A DNA stretch of 64,000 nucleotides from Gemmatimonadaceae bacterium (GCA_026706075.1 JAPOZM010000007.1:62001-126000); one strand, 5' to 3'; shown: positions 16,401 to 25,237, numbered from the stretch's first letter. The notes: generated by a model from the sequence alone, not told the origin. A program made the numbers and translations.

Positions 16401-17890
16401 GGGCTGAATCCGTGATCCGCGCTATCGCCGCCAAGGAATTCCTCGCTAACCTGCTGACCTGGCGCTTCGGCCTGGCCGTGGCGGCAAGCGTCGTGCTGAT
16501 GTCGGTGAGCGCCGTGGTCCTGCGGGCTGACTACGCCCGGCGCCTCGACGCCCACGAGGCCGAGCTGGCGCGCATCAGGACTGGCCTCGAGAAGATCAGT
16601 TCCTACTCCAGGCTACGTGAGACGGTGTCGCGGCCCCCGTCGCCGCTGAGCGTGTTCAGCGAGGGGCTTGAGAAGCGCATGGGCACGATCCTGCGGTTCT
16701 CCCATGCGAAGGTGCCCACGATGCTGACCTGGAAGAAGGAGACGAACCCGCTGGTGGCCGCCTTCCCGCCCTTCGACCTGGCCACGGTGGCGGGCCTCCT
16801 ATTCAGCCTCATGGCCCTGTTCTGCGCTTTCGACGCGATCTCGGGAGAGCAGGAGAGGAACACCCTGAAGCTGATGGCGGCGAATCGCGTGGCCCGCTGG
16901 CAGATCCTGGTGGGCAAGTGGCTGGGGGGCGGGGCGTGTAGCCTGCTGCCGGCGGCGGTCGGTTTCCTCCTGGCGACGCTGATCCTGGCCGGCTCGCCCC
17001 GGGTGTCCCTGTCCGGGGGGCAGTGGCTCCGCGTGGGACTGATCTTCGCCACGATGCTGCTCTACACGTCGGCGTTCTACCTGGTAGGTCTGGCGGTCTC
17101 GTCCCGGGTCCGTCAGTCGGGGACGGCCCTGGTGGCCTGCATCTCGGTCTGGGCGGGCTGCACGATCGTGGCCCCCACGGCTACGGCTTACGTAGTGGGA
17201 GAGATCGCCCCGCTCCCACCGGAGCGGGAACTGAGGTCTCAGTGGGAGGAGATTGACCGTCGAGTGAACGATGAGTTCTGGACCGGCTTCCGGGCGATGG
17301 AGAAGGCCTATGCTCGTCAGCTTGGTGTGAAACACTTGGGATACGGCATTCTAGGAAAGTCCTTTACTCATGTCCCCATGTCTGTTGGAGAGATCGTCCT
17401 GGTTGGTGAGCCGGATAGGGAGGCCATTCCGAAGCTCACCTCGTTCTACGGACGCTTCGAACCTCTGCGGATCGCCGCTGGCCGGGATATCGCCGAGTTG
17501 GAGGACCGCCTGATCCTGGCCCGGACACGACAGGTATGGCTCACCCGGAGTGTGAGCCGAATCTTCCTCGCCGCCGCTTTTCGCAACGCCGTGTCAGCTC
17601 TGGCTGGAACCGACCTATACTCCTTTGAGGAGTTCATCGCTCACGCCCGCAGACACCGTGCGACGCTGGCCGACTGGATGCGGGAGCAGGGCTTGTTCAC
17701 GTCGCTTTACTTCTTCAGCCCGGCGCCTGAAGGCGTCGACACATCCCGCGTGCCACGCTTCCCGGATTATCGTCCGTCCTTCGGCAGTGTCTTCGGCCCG
17801 GCCGCTCCCGACTTGGGTCTCCTGCTGGCCGCTAACGGGCTCGCTCTCTTCCTCGGCCTGCGCTGGTTTGTCCGGCGCCAGATCGGGTGA
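16397..17890 (+). CDS. ABC-2 type exporter permease with large insert domain
   Basis: The 497-residue protein has an N-terminal helix (FGLAVAASVVLMSVSAVVL), then an extracytoplasmic region of roughly 80 residues, four to five further hydrophobic segments (about 135-275), a second extracytoplasmic domain of some 170 residues, and a final helix (LGLLLAANGLALFLGLRWF). Helix one plus a large loop and DAISGEQERNTLKLMAANRVARWQILVGKWLG is the hallmark of ABC-2 permeases. It starts with GTG overlapping the ATPase stop. Confidence 0.85.
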   Translation: MRAESVIRAIAAKEFLANLLTWRFGLAVAASVVLMSVSAVVLRADYARRLDAHEAELARIRTGLEKISSYSRLRETVSRPPSPLSVFSEGLEKRMGTILRFSHAKVPTMLTWKKETNPLVAAFPPFDLATVAGLLFSLMALFCAFDAISGEQERNTLKLMAANRVARWQILVGKWLGGGACSLLPAAVGFLLATLILAGSPRVSLSGGQWLRVGLIFATMLLYTSAFYLVGLAVSSRVRQSGTALVACISVWAGCTIVAPTATAYVVGEIAPLPPERELRSQWEEIDRRVNDEFWTGFRAMEKAYARQLGVKHLGYGILGKSFTHVPMSVGEIVLVGEPDREAIPKLTSFYGRFEPLRIAAGRDIAELEDRLILARTRQVWLTRSVSRIFLAAAFRNAVSALAGTDLYSFEEFIAHARRHRATLADWMREQGLFTSLYFFSPAPEGVDTSRVPRFPDYRPSFGSVFGPAAPDLGLLLAANGLALFLGLRWFVRRQIG

Positions 17891-17896
17891 CCCGCC

Positions 17897-19186
17897 GTGC
17901 TTCGCGTCCTTGTGTGGAAGGAGCTGCTCGAGCATCTGCGCAGCCTTCGCTTCGCGGTCAGCTTGGTGACCATCGTCGGGCTCTTCGTCCTCGGCGCCAC
18001 TGTCTGGAGCGTGCGCATCGCGGAACAACGGGTGGGCTATGGTCTCGCAGTGGAGGAGTACGAAGAGAGTATCCGGGCAGCTGAGGACGTGGCCGCGCTG
18101 GAAGCCGCAACGCTCCACCTCTGGTTGCCGCCGGCTGGTCTGACTTTCGCTTGCTGCGGATATAGCCACGGCCTGCCGAACGTCGCCGGCATGCGGGCAC
18201 ATGGATTCGGAATCGCGTTCGAGCAACGCGCCGACCGAAACCCCATGTTGTTCCGAAACGCCCCGGACTGGATCTTCATCGCCGGGACGCTGGGCACGCT
18301 GATGGCCCTATTGCTGACGTACGACGGTGTCGCAGGCGAGAGAGAGCGCGGCTGTCTGCGGCAACTGCTGGCCAACCGGGTGCCCCGCGACCAGGTGCTG
18401 ATGGCAAAATACCTCGCTGGCCTCGCCATGGCCGCTGCTGCGATCCTGACTGGTGCCGGGGCTGCCGTCACCATCATCCAACTCAACGGCGAAGGACGGC
18501 TGGGGGATGTTTGGATCACCTTGGCGGCAGTGATGATCGCGACGCTGCTCTGCGTCTCCGCCTTCCTCTGGCTGGGCCTGTGGGCTTCGAGCCGGACCCA
18601 CAACTCGGCGCTCGCACTGCTCGTCAGCCTGGTGGTCTGGGCGCTGCTTGCCGTGTTTCTCCCACAGGCTGGGATACTCGCGGGGGACTACCTCGTGGAT
18701 GTACCCAGCTACAGCGCGGCTCGGTCGGCCAGCTTCAAGGCGGGAGGGGGAGAGGGCTACTTCGAGTCAGTACGGTTGATAAACCGAGCTCAACAGCACT
18801 ACCGGACACTGCTCTTGCACCAGGTTGAAGTAGCTCGCAACACCACATTGGTGTCGCCCGTGGCGGCCCTGAGCCTTGTGTCCGAGGCCCTGACTGTCAC
18901 CGGCGTCTTCCGTCACCGGGCCTTCGTCAAGCAAGCGTATGATCACCGGCAGGAGTTCGCCGACTTCCTGCGTCGCGAGGGCTTCGAACACCCCCGGCTG
19001 CGTATCCTTGGAGGCTCCTCCTCGGAGCCGGTTTCTCAAGAGGAGGTGCCCCGCTTCCAGTTCCGCCCACCGTCCCTGCGCGAACGCCTCGACGCGGCCC
19101 TGGCCCCGCTGCTGGTCCTGGTCATCGCCAACGGCGTCTGCTTCCTCGGAGCCTACTTCTCCTTCCGCCGCTACGACGTCCGCTGA
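17897..19186 (+). CDS. ABC-2 type exporter permease (paralogous partner)
   Basis: The 429-residue protein repeats the architecture of its neighbour: an opening helix (AVSLVTIVGLFVLGATVWSV), a loop, DGVAGERERGCLRQLLANRVPRDQVLMAKYLAG, further helices, a second extracytoplasmic domain and a last helix (LLVLVIANGVCFLGAYFSF). GEQERNTLKLMAANRVAR and GERERGCLRQLLANRVPR align directly, so the two permeases are homologous and probably act as a heterodimer. It starts with GTG six bases after the first permease stop. Confidence 0.85.
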   Translation: MLRVLVWKELLEHLRSLRFAVSLVTIVGLFVLGATVWSVRIAEQRVGYGLAVEEYEESIRAAEDVAALEAATLHLWLPPAGLTFACCGYSHGLPNVAGMRAHGFGIAFEQRADRNPMLFRNAPDWIFIAGTLGTLMALLLTYDGVAGERERGCLRQLLANRVPRDQVLMAKYLAGLAMAAAAILTGAGAAVTIIQLNGEGRLGDVWITLAAVMIATLLCVSAFLWLGLWASSRTHNSALALLVSLVVWALLAVFLPQAGILAGDYLVDVPSYSAARSASFKAGGGEGYFESVRLINRAQQHYRTLLLHQVEVARNTTLVSPVAALSLVSEALTVTGVFRHRAFVKQAYDHRQEFADFLRREGFEHPRLRILGGSSSEPVSQEEVPRFQFRPPSLRERLDAALAPLLVLVIANGVCFLGAYFSFRRYDVR

Positions 19187-19308
19187 CCGGCAGCCTCGTG
19201 GACCACCGAACCGCTCCACGGTAGCTTCTCGCACATGGGCACCCTCTGCATCTTCCACGGCCAGCCCCGGCCCCGCCGCAGGGCCGGACCGCCTTCGTGA
19301 GGCCCGTC

Positions 19309-20526
19309 ATGTCGTGGCTGCGACGGCGGCCGGCGTCGCGCGGCCAGGCCGGGGAGCGCCGGCCCGGCCCCACGACCGCCCTCGGGCTGGTGACCGACCT
19401 GGAGCCCCTGGCCGAGGGGGAGGTGGCCCGCCTCCGCACCGCCCTCAGCGCCCGGCGCGCCGCTCTGCTGCTGGCCGAGGACGGGCGCGAGCCCTTCGCG
19501 CCTTTCTGTCACCGCGGCTGCGACGAGAGCGCGTTGGCGGACCTTCGCTTTGGCCGGGACAGCCGGCTGGTGAAGTGGCTGGTGGTGAACGAGACCGCTC
19601 TCGATCTGCTCCAGGCGCCGCAGATCCGGGACTACCTCACCGACACCGAGAGCACTCTCCTGCGCCGCCTCGGGGTCGACGTGATCCATCCGGTGCTGTC
19701 CATGAACCACCTCGTAGGTCTCCTCCTCCTGGGAGAGATCCGCGTCTCCGCCTCCGAGCGCGAGCACCTTCTCCGCGACCTCCTGCCCCTCTTCGGCCTG
19801 GCCCTGCACAACGCCCTGCTCCTGCGCCAGGGACGCCAGCGGGTGCGAGGTCTGTACCGGGCCGAGCGGCTGGCCACCCTGGGGGAGCTGGCCGCGGGGG
19901 CGGCCCACGAGATCCGCAATCCTCTGACCAGCATCCGCAGCACGATCCAGTACCTCCGCCCCGACTTCGAGGAGGGCTCGGAGAAGGCGGTCCTCGTCGA
20001 CGAACTGCTGGGCGAGGTGGACCGCATCAACGGCATCATCGCCGGTCTTCTCTCTTTCGCCCGGCCCGCGCAGCCGCACTTCGAGGAGGTCGACGTGCCG
20101 GCCCTGCTGCGCCAGGTCGGACGCCTGCTCGACAGCGCCGCCCGCACCCAGGGCGTGGAGTTCGTGCTGCCGGAGGAGGAGGGACGCACGCGCGGCGACC
20201 CGGACCAGTTGAAGCAGGTCTTCCTCAACCTGTGCATGAACGCGCTGCAGGCGATGCCCGAGGGCGGCCGACTCTCTCTCGGGATGGTCCGCTCCGATCA
20301 CACCCTCCGCGTCAGCGTGGCCGACACGGGCCCCGGCATCCCCGCCGAGGACCTGGACCTCGTCTTCGACCCCTTCTTCACCACCCGCGAGGAGGGCACC
20401 GGCCTCGGCTTGGCCGTCTGCTACGGGATCGTCTCCCGCCACGAGGGGCAGATCGACATCGAGAGCCGGCCCGGAGCCGGCACCACCGTGCACGTCCGCC
20501 TCCCCCTCGACGGGAGGGCGCGATGA
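19309..20526 (+). CDS. Sensor histidine kinase (NtrB-like, GAF-like input)
   Basis: This is about 405 residues from ATG at 19309 (GAGG six bases upstream); a GTG at 19297 is the alternative. Residues about 25-180 look like a GAF-type input domain (HPVLSMNHLVGLLLLGEIRVS). The H-box is LGELAAGAAHEIRNPLTSI, His near residue 200. The ATPase part has the N-box VFLNLCMNALQAMP, G1 VSVADTGPGIP, and F/G2 FDPFFTTREEGTGLGLAVCYGIV. No transmembrane segment is visible, so it is a cytoplasmic sensor. It overlaps the NtrC-type gene by four bases and starts 122 bases after the exporter, so it may control it. Confidence 0.9.
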   Translation: MSWLRRRPASRGQAGERRPGPTTALGLVTDLEPLAEGEVARLRTALSARRAALLLAEDGREPFAPFCHRGCDESALADLRFGRDSRLVKWLVVNETALDLLQAPQIRDYLTDTESTLLRRLGVDVIHPVLSMNHLVGLLLLGEIRVSASEREHLLRDLLPLFGLALHNALLLRQGRQRVRGLYRAERLATLGELAAGAAHEIRNPLTSIRSTIQYLRPDFEEGSEKAVLVDELLGEVDRINGIIAGLLSFARPAQPHFEEVDVPALLRQVGRLLDSAARTQGVEFVLPEEEGRTRGDPDQLKQVFLNLCMNALQAMPEGGRLSLGMVRSDHTLRVSVADTGPGIPAEDLDLVFDPFFTTREEGTGLGLAVCYGIVSRHEGQIDIESRPGAGTTVHVRLPLDGRAR

Positions 20527-21878
20527 GCCGCGCTCGGGGCCGCGTCCTCGTCGTCGACGACGAGGCCCGCATCCGGAAGATCGTGACCCTCCTGCTGCGG
20601 GAAGAGGGGCTCGACCCGAGGGCGGTGGAGTCCGGCGAGGCCTGTCTGAGCGCCGCCGCCGAGGACCCGCCGGACCTCGTGCTGATGGACCTCACCCTCC
20701 CCGGACGGGACGGCCTCGAGACGATGGCCTGCCTGCGCGCCGGGGGATGGGACGGCGAGGTGGTGATGATGACCGCCTACGGCAACGTCGCCACGGCGGT
20801 GCGCGCCATCCAGGAGGGGGCCTTCCACTACCTGGAGAAACCGTTCGACAACGACGAGCTGCTCTCCCTGGTCCGCCGGGCCCTGGAGCGGCGCCGGCTT
20901 CGGGGCGAGGTCGCCGCCCTGCGCGAGCAGCTGGACGAGCGTTACGCCCTCGACAACGTCGTCGGCGTCAGCGGCCCCCTGCGGGCCGTCTGCGCCCAAG
21001 TGAGGCGCGTCGCCCCGACGGAGGCCACGGTCCTGGTGGAGGGCGCGAGCGGCACCGGCAAGGAGCTGGTGGTGCGCGCCCTGCACAACCTCAGCCGGCG
21101 CCGGGAGGGTCCCTTCGTGGCCCTCAACTGCGCCGCCCTGCCCGCGAGCCTGGTGGAGAACGAGCTCTTCGGCCACGAGGCGGGCTCCTTCACCGACGCC
21201 CGCAGCCGCCACGAGGGCCGGTTCGAGCAGGCCGGCGGCGGCACCCTGTTCCTCGACGACGTCGGCGAGCTCCCCGCCGAGGTGCAGGCCAAGCTCCTGC
21301 GCGTCATACAGGAGCGCGAGATCAGCCGCATCGGCGGCACCGCCGCCATCCCCGTGGACGTGCGCATCGTGGCGGCCACCAATCGGGACCTGCACCAACA
21401 GGTCGAGGAAAGCGCCTTCCGGGAGGACCTGTTCCACCGCCTCAACGTCGTTTCCCTGCGGCTGCCCCCGTTGCGCGAGCGGCTGGAGGACCTGCCCCTG
21501 CTCGTGGAGCACTTCCTGCAGCAGGTCGGTCCGGAGCTGGAGCGGCCGGTGGAAGGGGTGACGCCCGGCGCTATGGACCTGCTGCGGTCCTACGCCTGGC
21601 CCGGCAACGTGCGCGAGTTGGAGAACGTCATCCGCGGCGCCGCGATCCTGTGCGACGGCCGGCAGGTGGACGAGACGGACCTGCCGCCCCGCCTGCGCCG
21701 TCCGTCCGAGACCCCGGCTGCCGGCACCCTGGCCGACCGTCTCGCCGCGGTCGAGCGGCAGGCGATCGCCGAGGCCCTGGCCGAGGAGAGCCACAACCGC
21801 ACGCGCACCGCCGCCCGGCTCGGGATCACCCGAAAGACACTGCTGGCCAAGATCACCGCCTACGGGCTGGAGGCTTAG
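20523..21878 (+). CDS. NtrC-family response regulator with altered GAFTGA loop
   Basis: The 451-residue protein has a receiver domain (acidic pair D12-D13, phospho-acceptor D56, Lys105), an AAA+ domain with Walker A GASGTGKE (174-181), Walker B TLFLDDVGEL (241-250) and arginines around FREDLFHRLNVV, and a Fis-type C-terminal HTH (TARRLGITRKTLLAKI-type, here AARLGITRKTLLAKITAYGL). The sigma54-contacting GAFTGA loop is instead GSFTDA (221-226), with Gly changed to Asp. This change would normally impair activation of sigma54 polymerase. The paired kinase precedes it. No sigma54 binding site was checked for around it. Confidence 0.88.
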   Translation: MSRARGRVLVVDDEARIRKIVTLLLREEGLDPRAVESGEACLSAAAEDPPDLVLMDLTLPGRDGLETMACLRAGGWDGEVVMMTAYGNVATAVRAIQEGAFHYLEKPFDNDELLSLVRRALERRRLRGEVAALREQLDERYALDNVVGVSGPLRAVCAQVRRVAPTEATVLVEGASGTGKELVVRALHNLSRRREGPFVALNCAALPASLVENELFGHEAGSFTDARSRHEGRFEQAGGGTLFLDDVGELPAEVQAKLLRVIQEREISRIGGTAAIPVDVRIVAATNRDLHQQVEESAFREDLFHRLNVVSLRLPPLRERLEDLPLLVEHFLQQVGPELERPVEGVTPGAMDLLRSYAWPGNVRELENVIRGAAILCDGRQVDETDLPPRLRRPSETPAAGTLADRLAAVERQAIAEALAEESHNRTRTAARLGITRKTLLAKITAYGLEA

Positions 21879-21934
21879 CCGCCTCGATCTGCCAAGCCAT
21901 GGGCGAAGAGGATTGTGCAGGTGAGATACTACAC

Positions 21935-22048
21935 ATGTGCCGTGTCCTGAAGATCTCCTCCAGCGGCTACTACGCCCGGCGGCGGCGGTGGTCCACGCCC
22001 CGTCGCCATCCCCACGGCCGACTGGCCACTGTCCGCGAAACCAGGTAA
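21935..22048 (+). pseudogene. IS3-family OrfB transposase N-terminal fragment
   Basis: The frame reads MCRVLKISSSGYYARRRR, the conserved start of IS3/IS150-type OrfB (usual LCRVLxVSRSGYYAW). It ends after about 37 residues, with no catalytic DDE domain. It sits 56 bases after the NtrC gene and runs into the duplicated segment that carries the LuxR-type regulator. Confidence 0.7.
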
Positions 22049-22771
22049 CTCGAGGAGGAAGGTTCAATCCATGGCCATCAGTGTCTTGCTGGTACAGGAT
22101 CACACGACCACGCTGGAAGGGTGGCGAGTACTGCTTGAGGCTGAAGACGACATCGAAATCTGCTGCGTAGCTAGGGACGGCCGCACTGCCGTCGACTTGG
22201 TTCGCGGCAGTCCGCCCGATGTGGTGGTCATGGAGGCCGTCCTGCCGGAACTGAACGGCGTCGAGGCGACGCGGCAGATACTGGCCGAAACCCCCCGGGT
22301 CCGGTTGGTTGGCCTGTCCGTGCACAACGACCGCCTAATGGGCAAAATGATGGAGGCTGGAGCCTCGGCTTATGTTGGAAGAGCGGACAGCCACGGAAGC
22401 TTGGTGGAAGCAATTCGGCAGGTGCAGGCAGGAAACCAGTATGTGAGCCCGCAATTGATCGGCGCCTTTGGCGACTACATTCGTCGCTCGCTGAGTGGCA
22501 GGTCGTCCACTCTGACACCGAGGGAGAGAGAGGTGCTCCAGCTCACTGCCGAAGGCAAGAAGGCTAAAGAAATAGCTGCGGCATTGGCGGTAAGCGAAAC
22601 AACCGTGCGCTCCCAAGTCTGGGCTGTCAGGAAAAAGCTCGGCTTGGACAGTTCTGCCGCTCTGACCAAGTATGCGGTCAACGAGGGGATCACCTCGCCC
22701 AATCCATGACTCCAACGAAAATCCGGGGTTGCGACTAGAGGAGAAACTCCACACTTCCCAGGCGGATATCA
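21977..22771 (+). repeat. Duplicated segment, copy A (intact regulator)
   Basis: This segment aligns with 24423-25127. Shared are the GGCGGCGGCGG start, the bases before the regulator, nearly the whole regulator gene, and about 60 bases beyond it to a common GGCGGATATCA. The copies differ by base changes and by deletions in copy B. Confidence 0.75.
22071..22709 (+). CDS. LuxR/NarL-type response regulator with degenerate receiver
   Basis: This 212-residue protein has a receiver-like domain (1-125) and a C-terminal LuxR-type HTH (LTPREREVLQLTAEGKKAKEI with AVSETTVRSQVWAVRKKLGL, about 143-195). In the receiver, position 55 is Glu (VVVMEAVLPELNG) where Asp normally accepts phosphate, the first acid is Gln (VQDH), and the conserved Lys near 104 is Arg. 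Such a receiver should not be phosphorylated; Glu may mimic the phosphorylated state, an inference. A very strong ribosome site (GAGGAGGAAGG) precedes ATG 22071. No cognate kinase is adjacent. A decayed second copy lies about 2.4 kb downstream and carries the same Glu. Confidence 0.85.
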   Translation: MAISVLLVQDHTTTLEGWRVLLEAEDDIEICCVARDGRTAVDLVRGSPPDVVVMEAVLPELNGVEATRQILAETPRVRLVGLSVHNDRLMGKMMEAGASAYVGRADSHGSLVEAIRQVQAGNQYVSPQLIGAFGDYIRRSLSGRSSTLTPREREVLQLTAEGKKAKEIAAALAVSETTVRSQVWAVRKKLGLDSSAALTKYAVNEGITSPNP

Positions 22772-23130
22772 AAAGCGACGGAGTCAATACTGGAGCGACT
22801 GCACGACCGCTTTCTGGAGATCTCGGCCTTGGAGGAAGAGGCCTTGGCTCTCTTCGATAGCTGTCCGGGCATCGGCGCTGGGGCGGACTCCGAGGAAGAT
22901 CCTTGTCCGAGCCGTCGTCTGTGTCGGCAGGACAACTCTGACGGGGATGAGCCATGGTCCAGGGAGAACGCTTGATGGAGCGGGGCCGCGTCGAGCGAGC
23001 CGCCCGCATGTACTCGACGAACGAGGCCGCCAGCCGGGCCCTCGGGATCGAGCCGCGCAGCTTCAGCCGGCTGTGCCGCCGGTACGGCATCGAGACCCCC
23101 TACGCCCGACGGCTGCGCGAACGCCGGTGA
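22766..23130 (+). pseudogene. Small coiled-coil/HTH protein, split by frameshift
   Basis: One frame from about 22766 reads SKATESILERLHDRFLEISA and a short acidic helix, ending at TGA 22973-22975. An overlapping frame, ATG 22954 to TGA 23130 (58 residues), reads MERGRVERAARMYSTNEAAS and LGIEPRSFSRLCRRYGIETP, a compact HTH with a basic tail. I think these are two halves of one gene: an N-terminal acidic helical part and a C-terminal HTH. The first frame begins at ATA where ATG would be expected, so the start also looks damaged. The HTH half could still be translated alone from ATG 22954. Confidence 0.5.
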
Positions 23131-23174
23131 GGGACGCCAGGGAGACCACGCCGGAACGCTCAAAGGAGGGTCTC

Positions 23175-23639
23175 TTGCTGAAGGGAGAATCCAGCTACTC
23201 GAGGGAGAGTCCAGACGCAAGCATCAGTGATCGAGAGAGACTGATCGTCCATCTGCACAGCCAGAGCCGAGTTGATGAGGTCTTTGAAGTGCTAAAGGTG
23301 TGGCGCCTCCTTGAGGATTCGTACTGCCGCCTCTCCGAAGAGGAAAAGAGTTTGGTGAGGAGTGAGACGCCTTTGTCGAATGGGCTCGCTTTCCGAGGCT
23401 TCGAGACCCACTCTGAGGCCAGCTATCTCAGCATTGCCGACTTCATTATCAACAAAATGGATCTGTTCACGGAGTTCAGGAATCGAGACCTCAGGTCTCC
23501 TGAGCCTCTATTAGCCAAGTACCGCCAAGTGCTGCAAGAGTTCTATTCTGTATTCCCGGACCATAATCTGCCCAAGCTTCTGGATGCCACCCGGATAGTC
23601 GCAATTGCCAGAGCTTCGGCCGAAGCCAGAGAGCCATAG
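23175..23639 (+). CDS. YfbU-like protein
   Basis: The 154-residue frame (TTG at 23175 with AAGGAGG five bases upstream) has SDRERLIVHLHSQS, then VFEVLKVWRLLEDSYCRLSEEEK, FRGFETHSEASYLSIADFII and PLLAKYRQVLQEF. These match, in order, the VFEILDMWRALEFSYEKL, FPGFDGNNE and MLDGYRRML blocks of YfbU-family proteins. The role of YfbU is not settled. The N-terminal part is shorter than usual (about 30 residues missing after the opening helix). The gene lies inside a decayed zone, and a dead gene begins on the opposite strand at its end. Confidence 0.65.
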   Translation: MLKGESSYSRESPDASISDRERLIVHLHSQSRVDEVFEVLKVWRLLEDSYCRLSEEEKSLVRSETPLSNGLAFRGFETHSEASYLSIADFIINKMDLFTEFRNRDLRSPEPLLAKYRQVLQEFYSVFPDHNLPKLLDATRIVAIARASAEAREP

Positions 23640-24152
23640 TACCAGGGGGCCTTCCAGGACGGCGACGAGCCGGGCTTCCTCCTCGCCGAGGCCCCGCCGG
23701 CCTCGAGCCCGGTCCCCTGAGGCTTCAGCCCCCCGGCTCTGCATCCCCGCCTCGGCCAGCGCCTCGAGCAGGCAGGGGACCCCGAAGAACAGCAGGCTGA
23801 GCCCCATGGGGCTAATGCCCACGGAGCGCCGCCTCTTGGGGTCGCCGCTCCAGTCCTGCATCTGCATGAGCCGCTCGAGGACGGCCCGGGCGATCTCCAG
23901 GTAGGGCCTGTGTCCCGTGAGGCGCCAGGCGTAGGCGAGGTGCCGGCAGACGATCCCGTAGTAGTGCTGGGACAGGGCGAACCCCGCTCCGTGGACCCGG
24001 GCCCGCCGCAGAACCAGTCCACGGCCCGCACGTAGGCGGCGGCCACGTCCTACCTCAGCCGGTGCAGCAGCTCGACGTCGATCAGCAGGTAGTGGGTCTG
24101 GTAGCCCTTCTGCTCCTCGTAGGGCATCTCCAGCGCCAGCTGCTCACAATCA
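23640..24152 (-). pseudogene. Fragment of a decayed large gene
   Basis: On the minus strand, coding-like stretches are EQKGYQTHYLLIDVELLHRL (24125-24066), followed by an in-frame TAG and DVAAAYVRAVDWF, and in a shifted frame ALSQHYYGIVCRHLAYAWRL, RAVLERLMQMQDWSGDPKRR and SPMGLSLLFFGVPCLLEALA. This is clearly once-coding sequence with a stop and a frameshift. It resembles the helical-repeat part of a large protein; I do not recognise the family. Confidence 0.5.
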
Positions 24153-24227
24153 AGTCAGGGGCACTCAATGGAGTTGCCCCGCTTTGGTGGACACCCTGTC
24201 CCTTGAAGAGAGGGAGGCTGTCCAACC

Positions 24228-24440
24228 ATGCCGAGACGCCCCACTTACCCGCCGGAGTTCGGGAGCAGATGGTCCAGCTGGTCCGGGCGGGGTGGAGCCC
24301 GGAGGCCTGGCCCGGGAGTTCGAGCCCTCCGGCCAGACGATCCGCGACTTGGCGGGTCCAGGCGGACCGGGATGAAGGGATCCGCCGCGAATGGTCGAGC
24401 CGTGCGGAGCAGAAGACACTGGCGGCGGCGGCGGTGGCCA
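24228..24440 (+). pseudogene. IS3-family OrfA transposase, multiply frameshifted
   Basis: Three frames together give MPRRPTYPPEF, REQMVQLVRAGWSPEA, LAREFEPSGQTIRDL and VQADRDEGIRREWSSRAEQ, the ordered pieces of IS3/IS150-type OrfA (HTH protein with C-terminal charged helix). At least two frameshifts separate them. It joins directly to the second copy of the duplicated segment. Confidence 0.7.
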
Positions 24441-25127
24441 CAGACCCGTCGCCATGCCACGGCCGGGCCGGCCACTGCCCATGAGACCGGGGAAACTCCA
24501 GGAGATACGTTCATCCATGACCATCAGTGTCTTGGTAGTACAGGATCACACGACCACGCTGGAAGGGTGGCGAGTACTGCTTGAGGCTGAAAACGGGCGT
24601 ACTGCCGTCGACTTGGTTCGCGGCGGTCCGCCCGATGTGGTGGTGATGGAGTGCGTCCTGCCGGAACTGAACGGCGTCCCGGCGACGCGGCAGAATACTG
24701 GCCTAAAACCCCCGGGGTCCGGTTGGTTGGCCTGTCCGTGCACAACGACCGCCTCATGGGCAAAATGATGGAGGCTGGAGCCTCGGCCTATGTTGGAAGA
24801 GCGGACGGCCACGGAAGCTTGGCGGCACCAATTCGGGAGGTGGAGGCAGGAAACCAGTACGTGAGCCCGCAATTGATCGGCGCCTTTAGCGAGTCTATTC
24901 GTCGCTCGCTAAAAGGGTCAAGGAAATAGCCGCGACATGGCGGTAAGCGAGACAACCGTGCGCTCCCAAGCCTGGGCTATCAGCAGAAAGCTCGGCCTGG
25001 ACAGTTCGGCCGCTCTGACCAAGTATGCGATCCTCGAGTGGATCACCTCGCCCAATCCATGAACTCCAACGAGAATCTGGGGCGAGCGATCAGAGGAGAA
25101 ACTCGACATTTCACAAGGCGGATATCA
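24423..25127 (+). repeat. Duplicated segment, copy B (decayed)
   Basis: This copy corresponds to 21977-22771 and contains the broken regulator. It lacks a 30-base stretch early in the receiver and some 70 bases at the start of the HTH, and has a one-base insertion. Confidence 0.75.
24517..25062 (+). pseudogene. Decayed second copy of the LuxR/NarL-type regulator
   Basis: From ATG 24517 the protein reads MTISVLVVQDHTTTLEGWRV, like the intact copy, then lacks ten residues (in-frame deletion), keeps Glu at the phospho-acceptor position (VVVMECVLPELNG), and frameshifts after ATRQ through an extra base near 24692. The rest is recognisable in another frame (MGKMMEAGASAYVGRADGH) until a deletion that removes the first half of the HTH. 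The original stop is at 25060-25062. It cannot make a working protein. Confidence 0.85.
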
Positions 25128-25219
25128 TAGTTTCACAAGGCACTTACCAAAGATGCGGTTGTTGGATTGGTCGCGCTGTGGCGCTACATTCAGCATCTGA
25201 AAGGAGACGGTGAGCGTCC

Positions 25220-25237
25220 AGGGGGTATTGACCCCCT
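25220..25237. repeat. Perfect 7-bp inverted repeat
   Basis: AGGGGGT at 25220-25226, a four-base loop, then ACCCCCT at 25231-25237. It lies 33 bases before the propeller gene. There is no T-run after it, so it is not a typical terminator; it could be an RNA hairpin in the leader or an operator. Confidence 0.5.
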
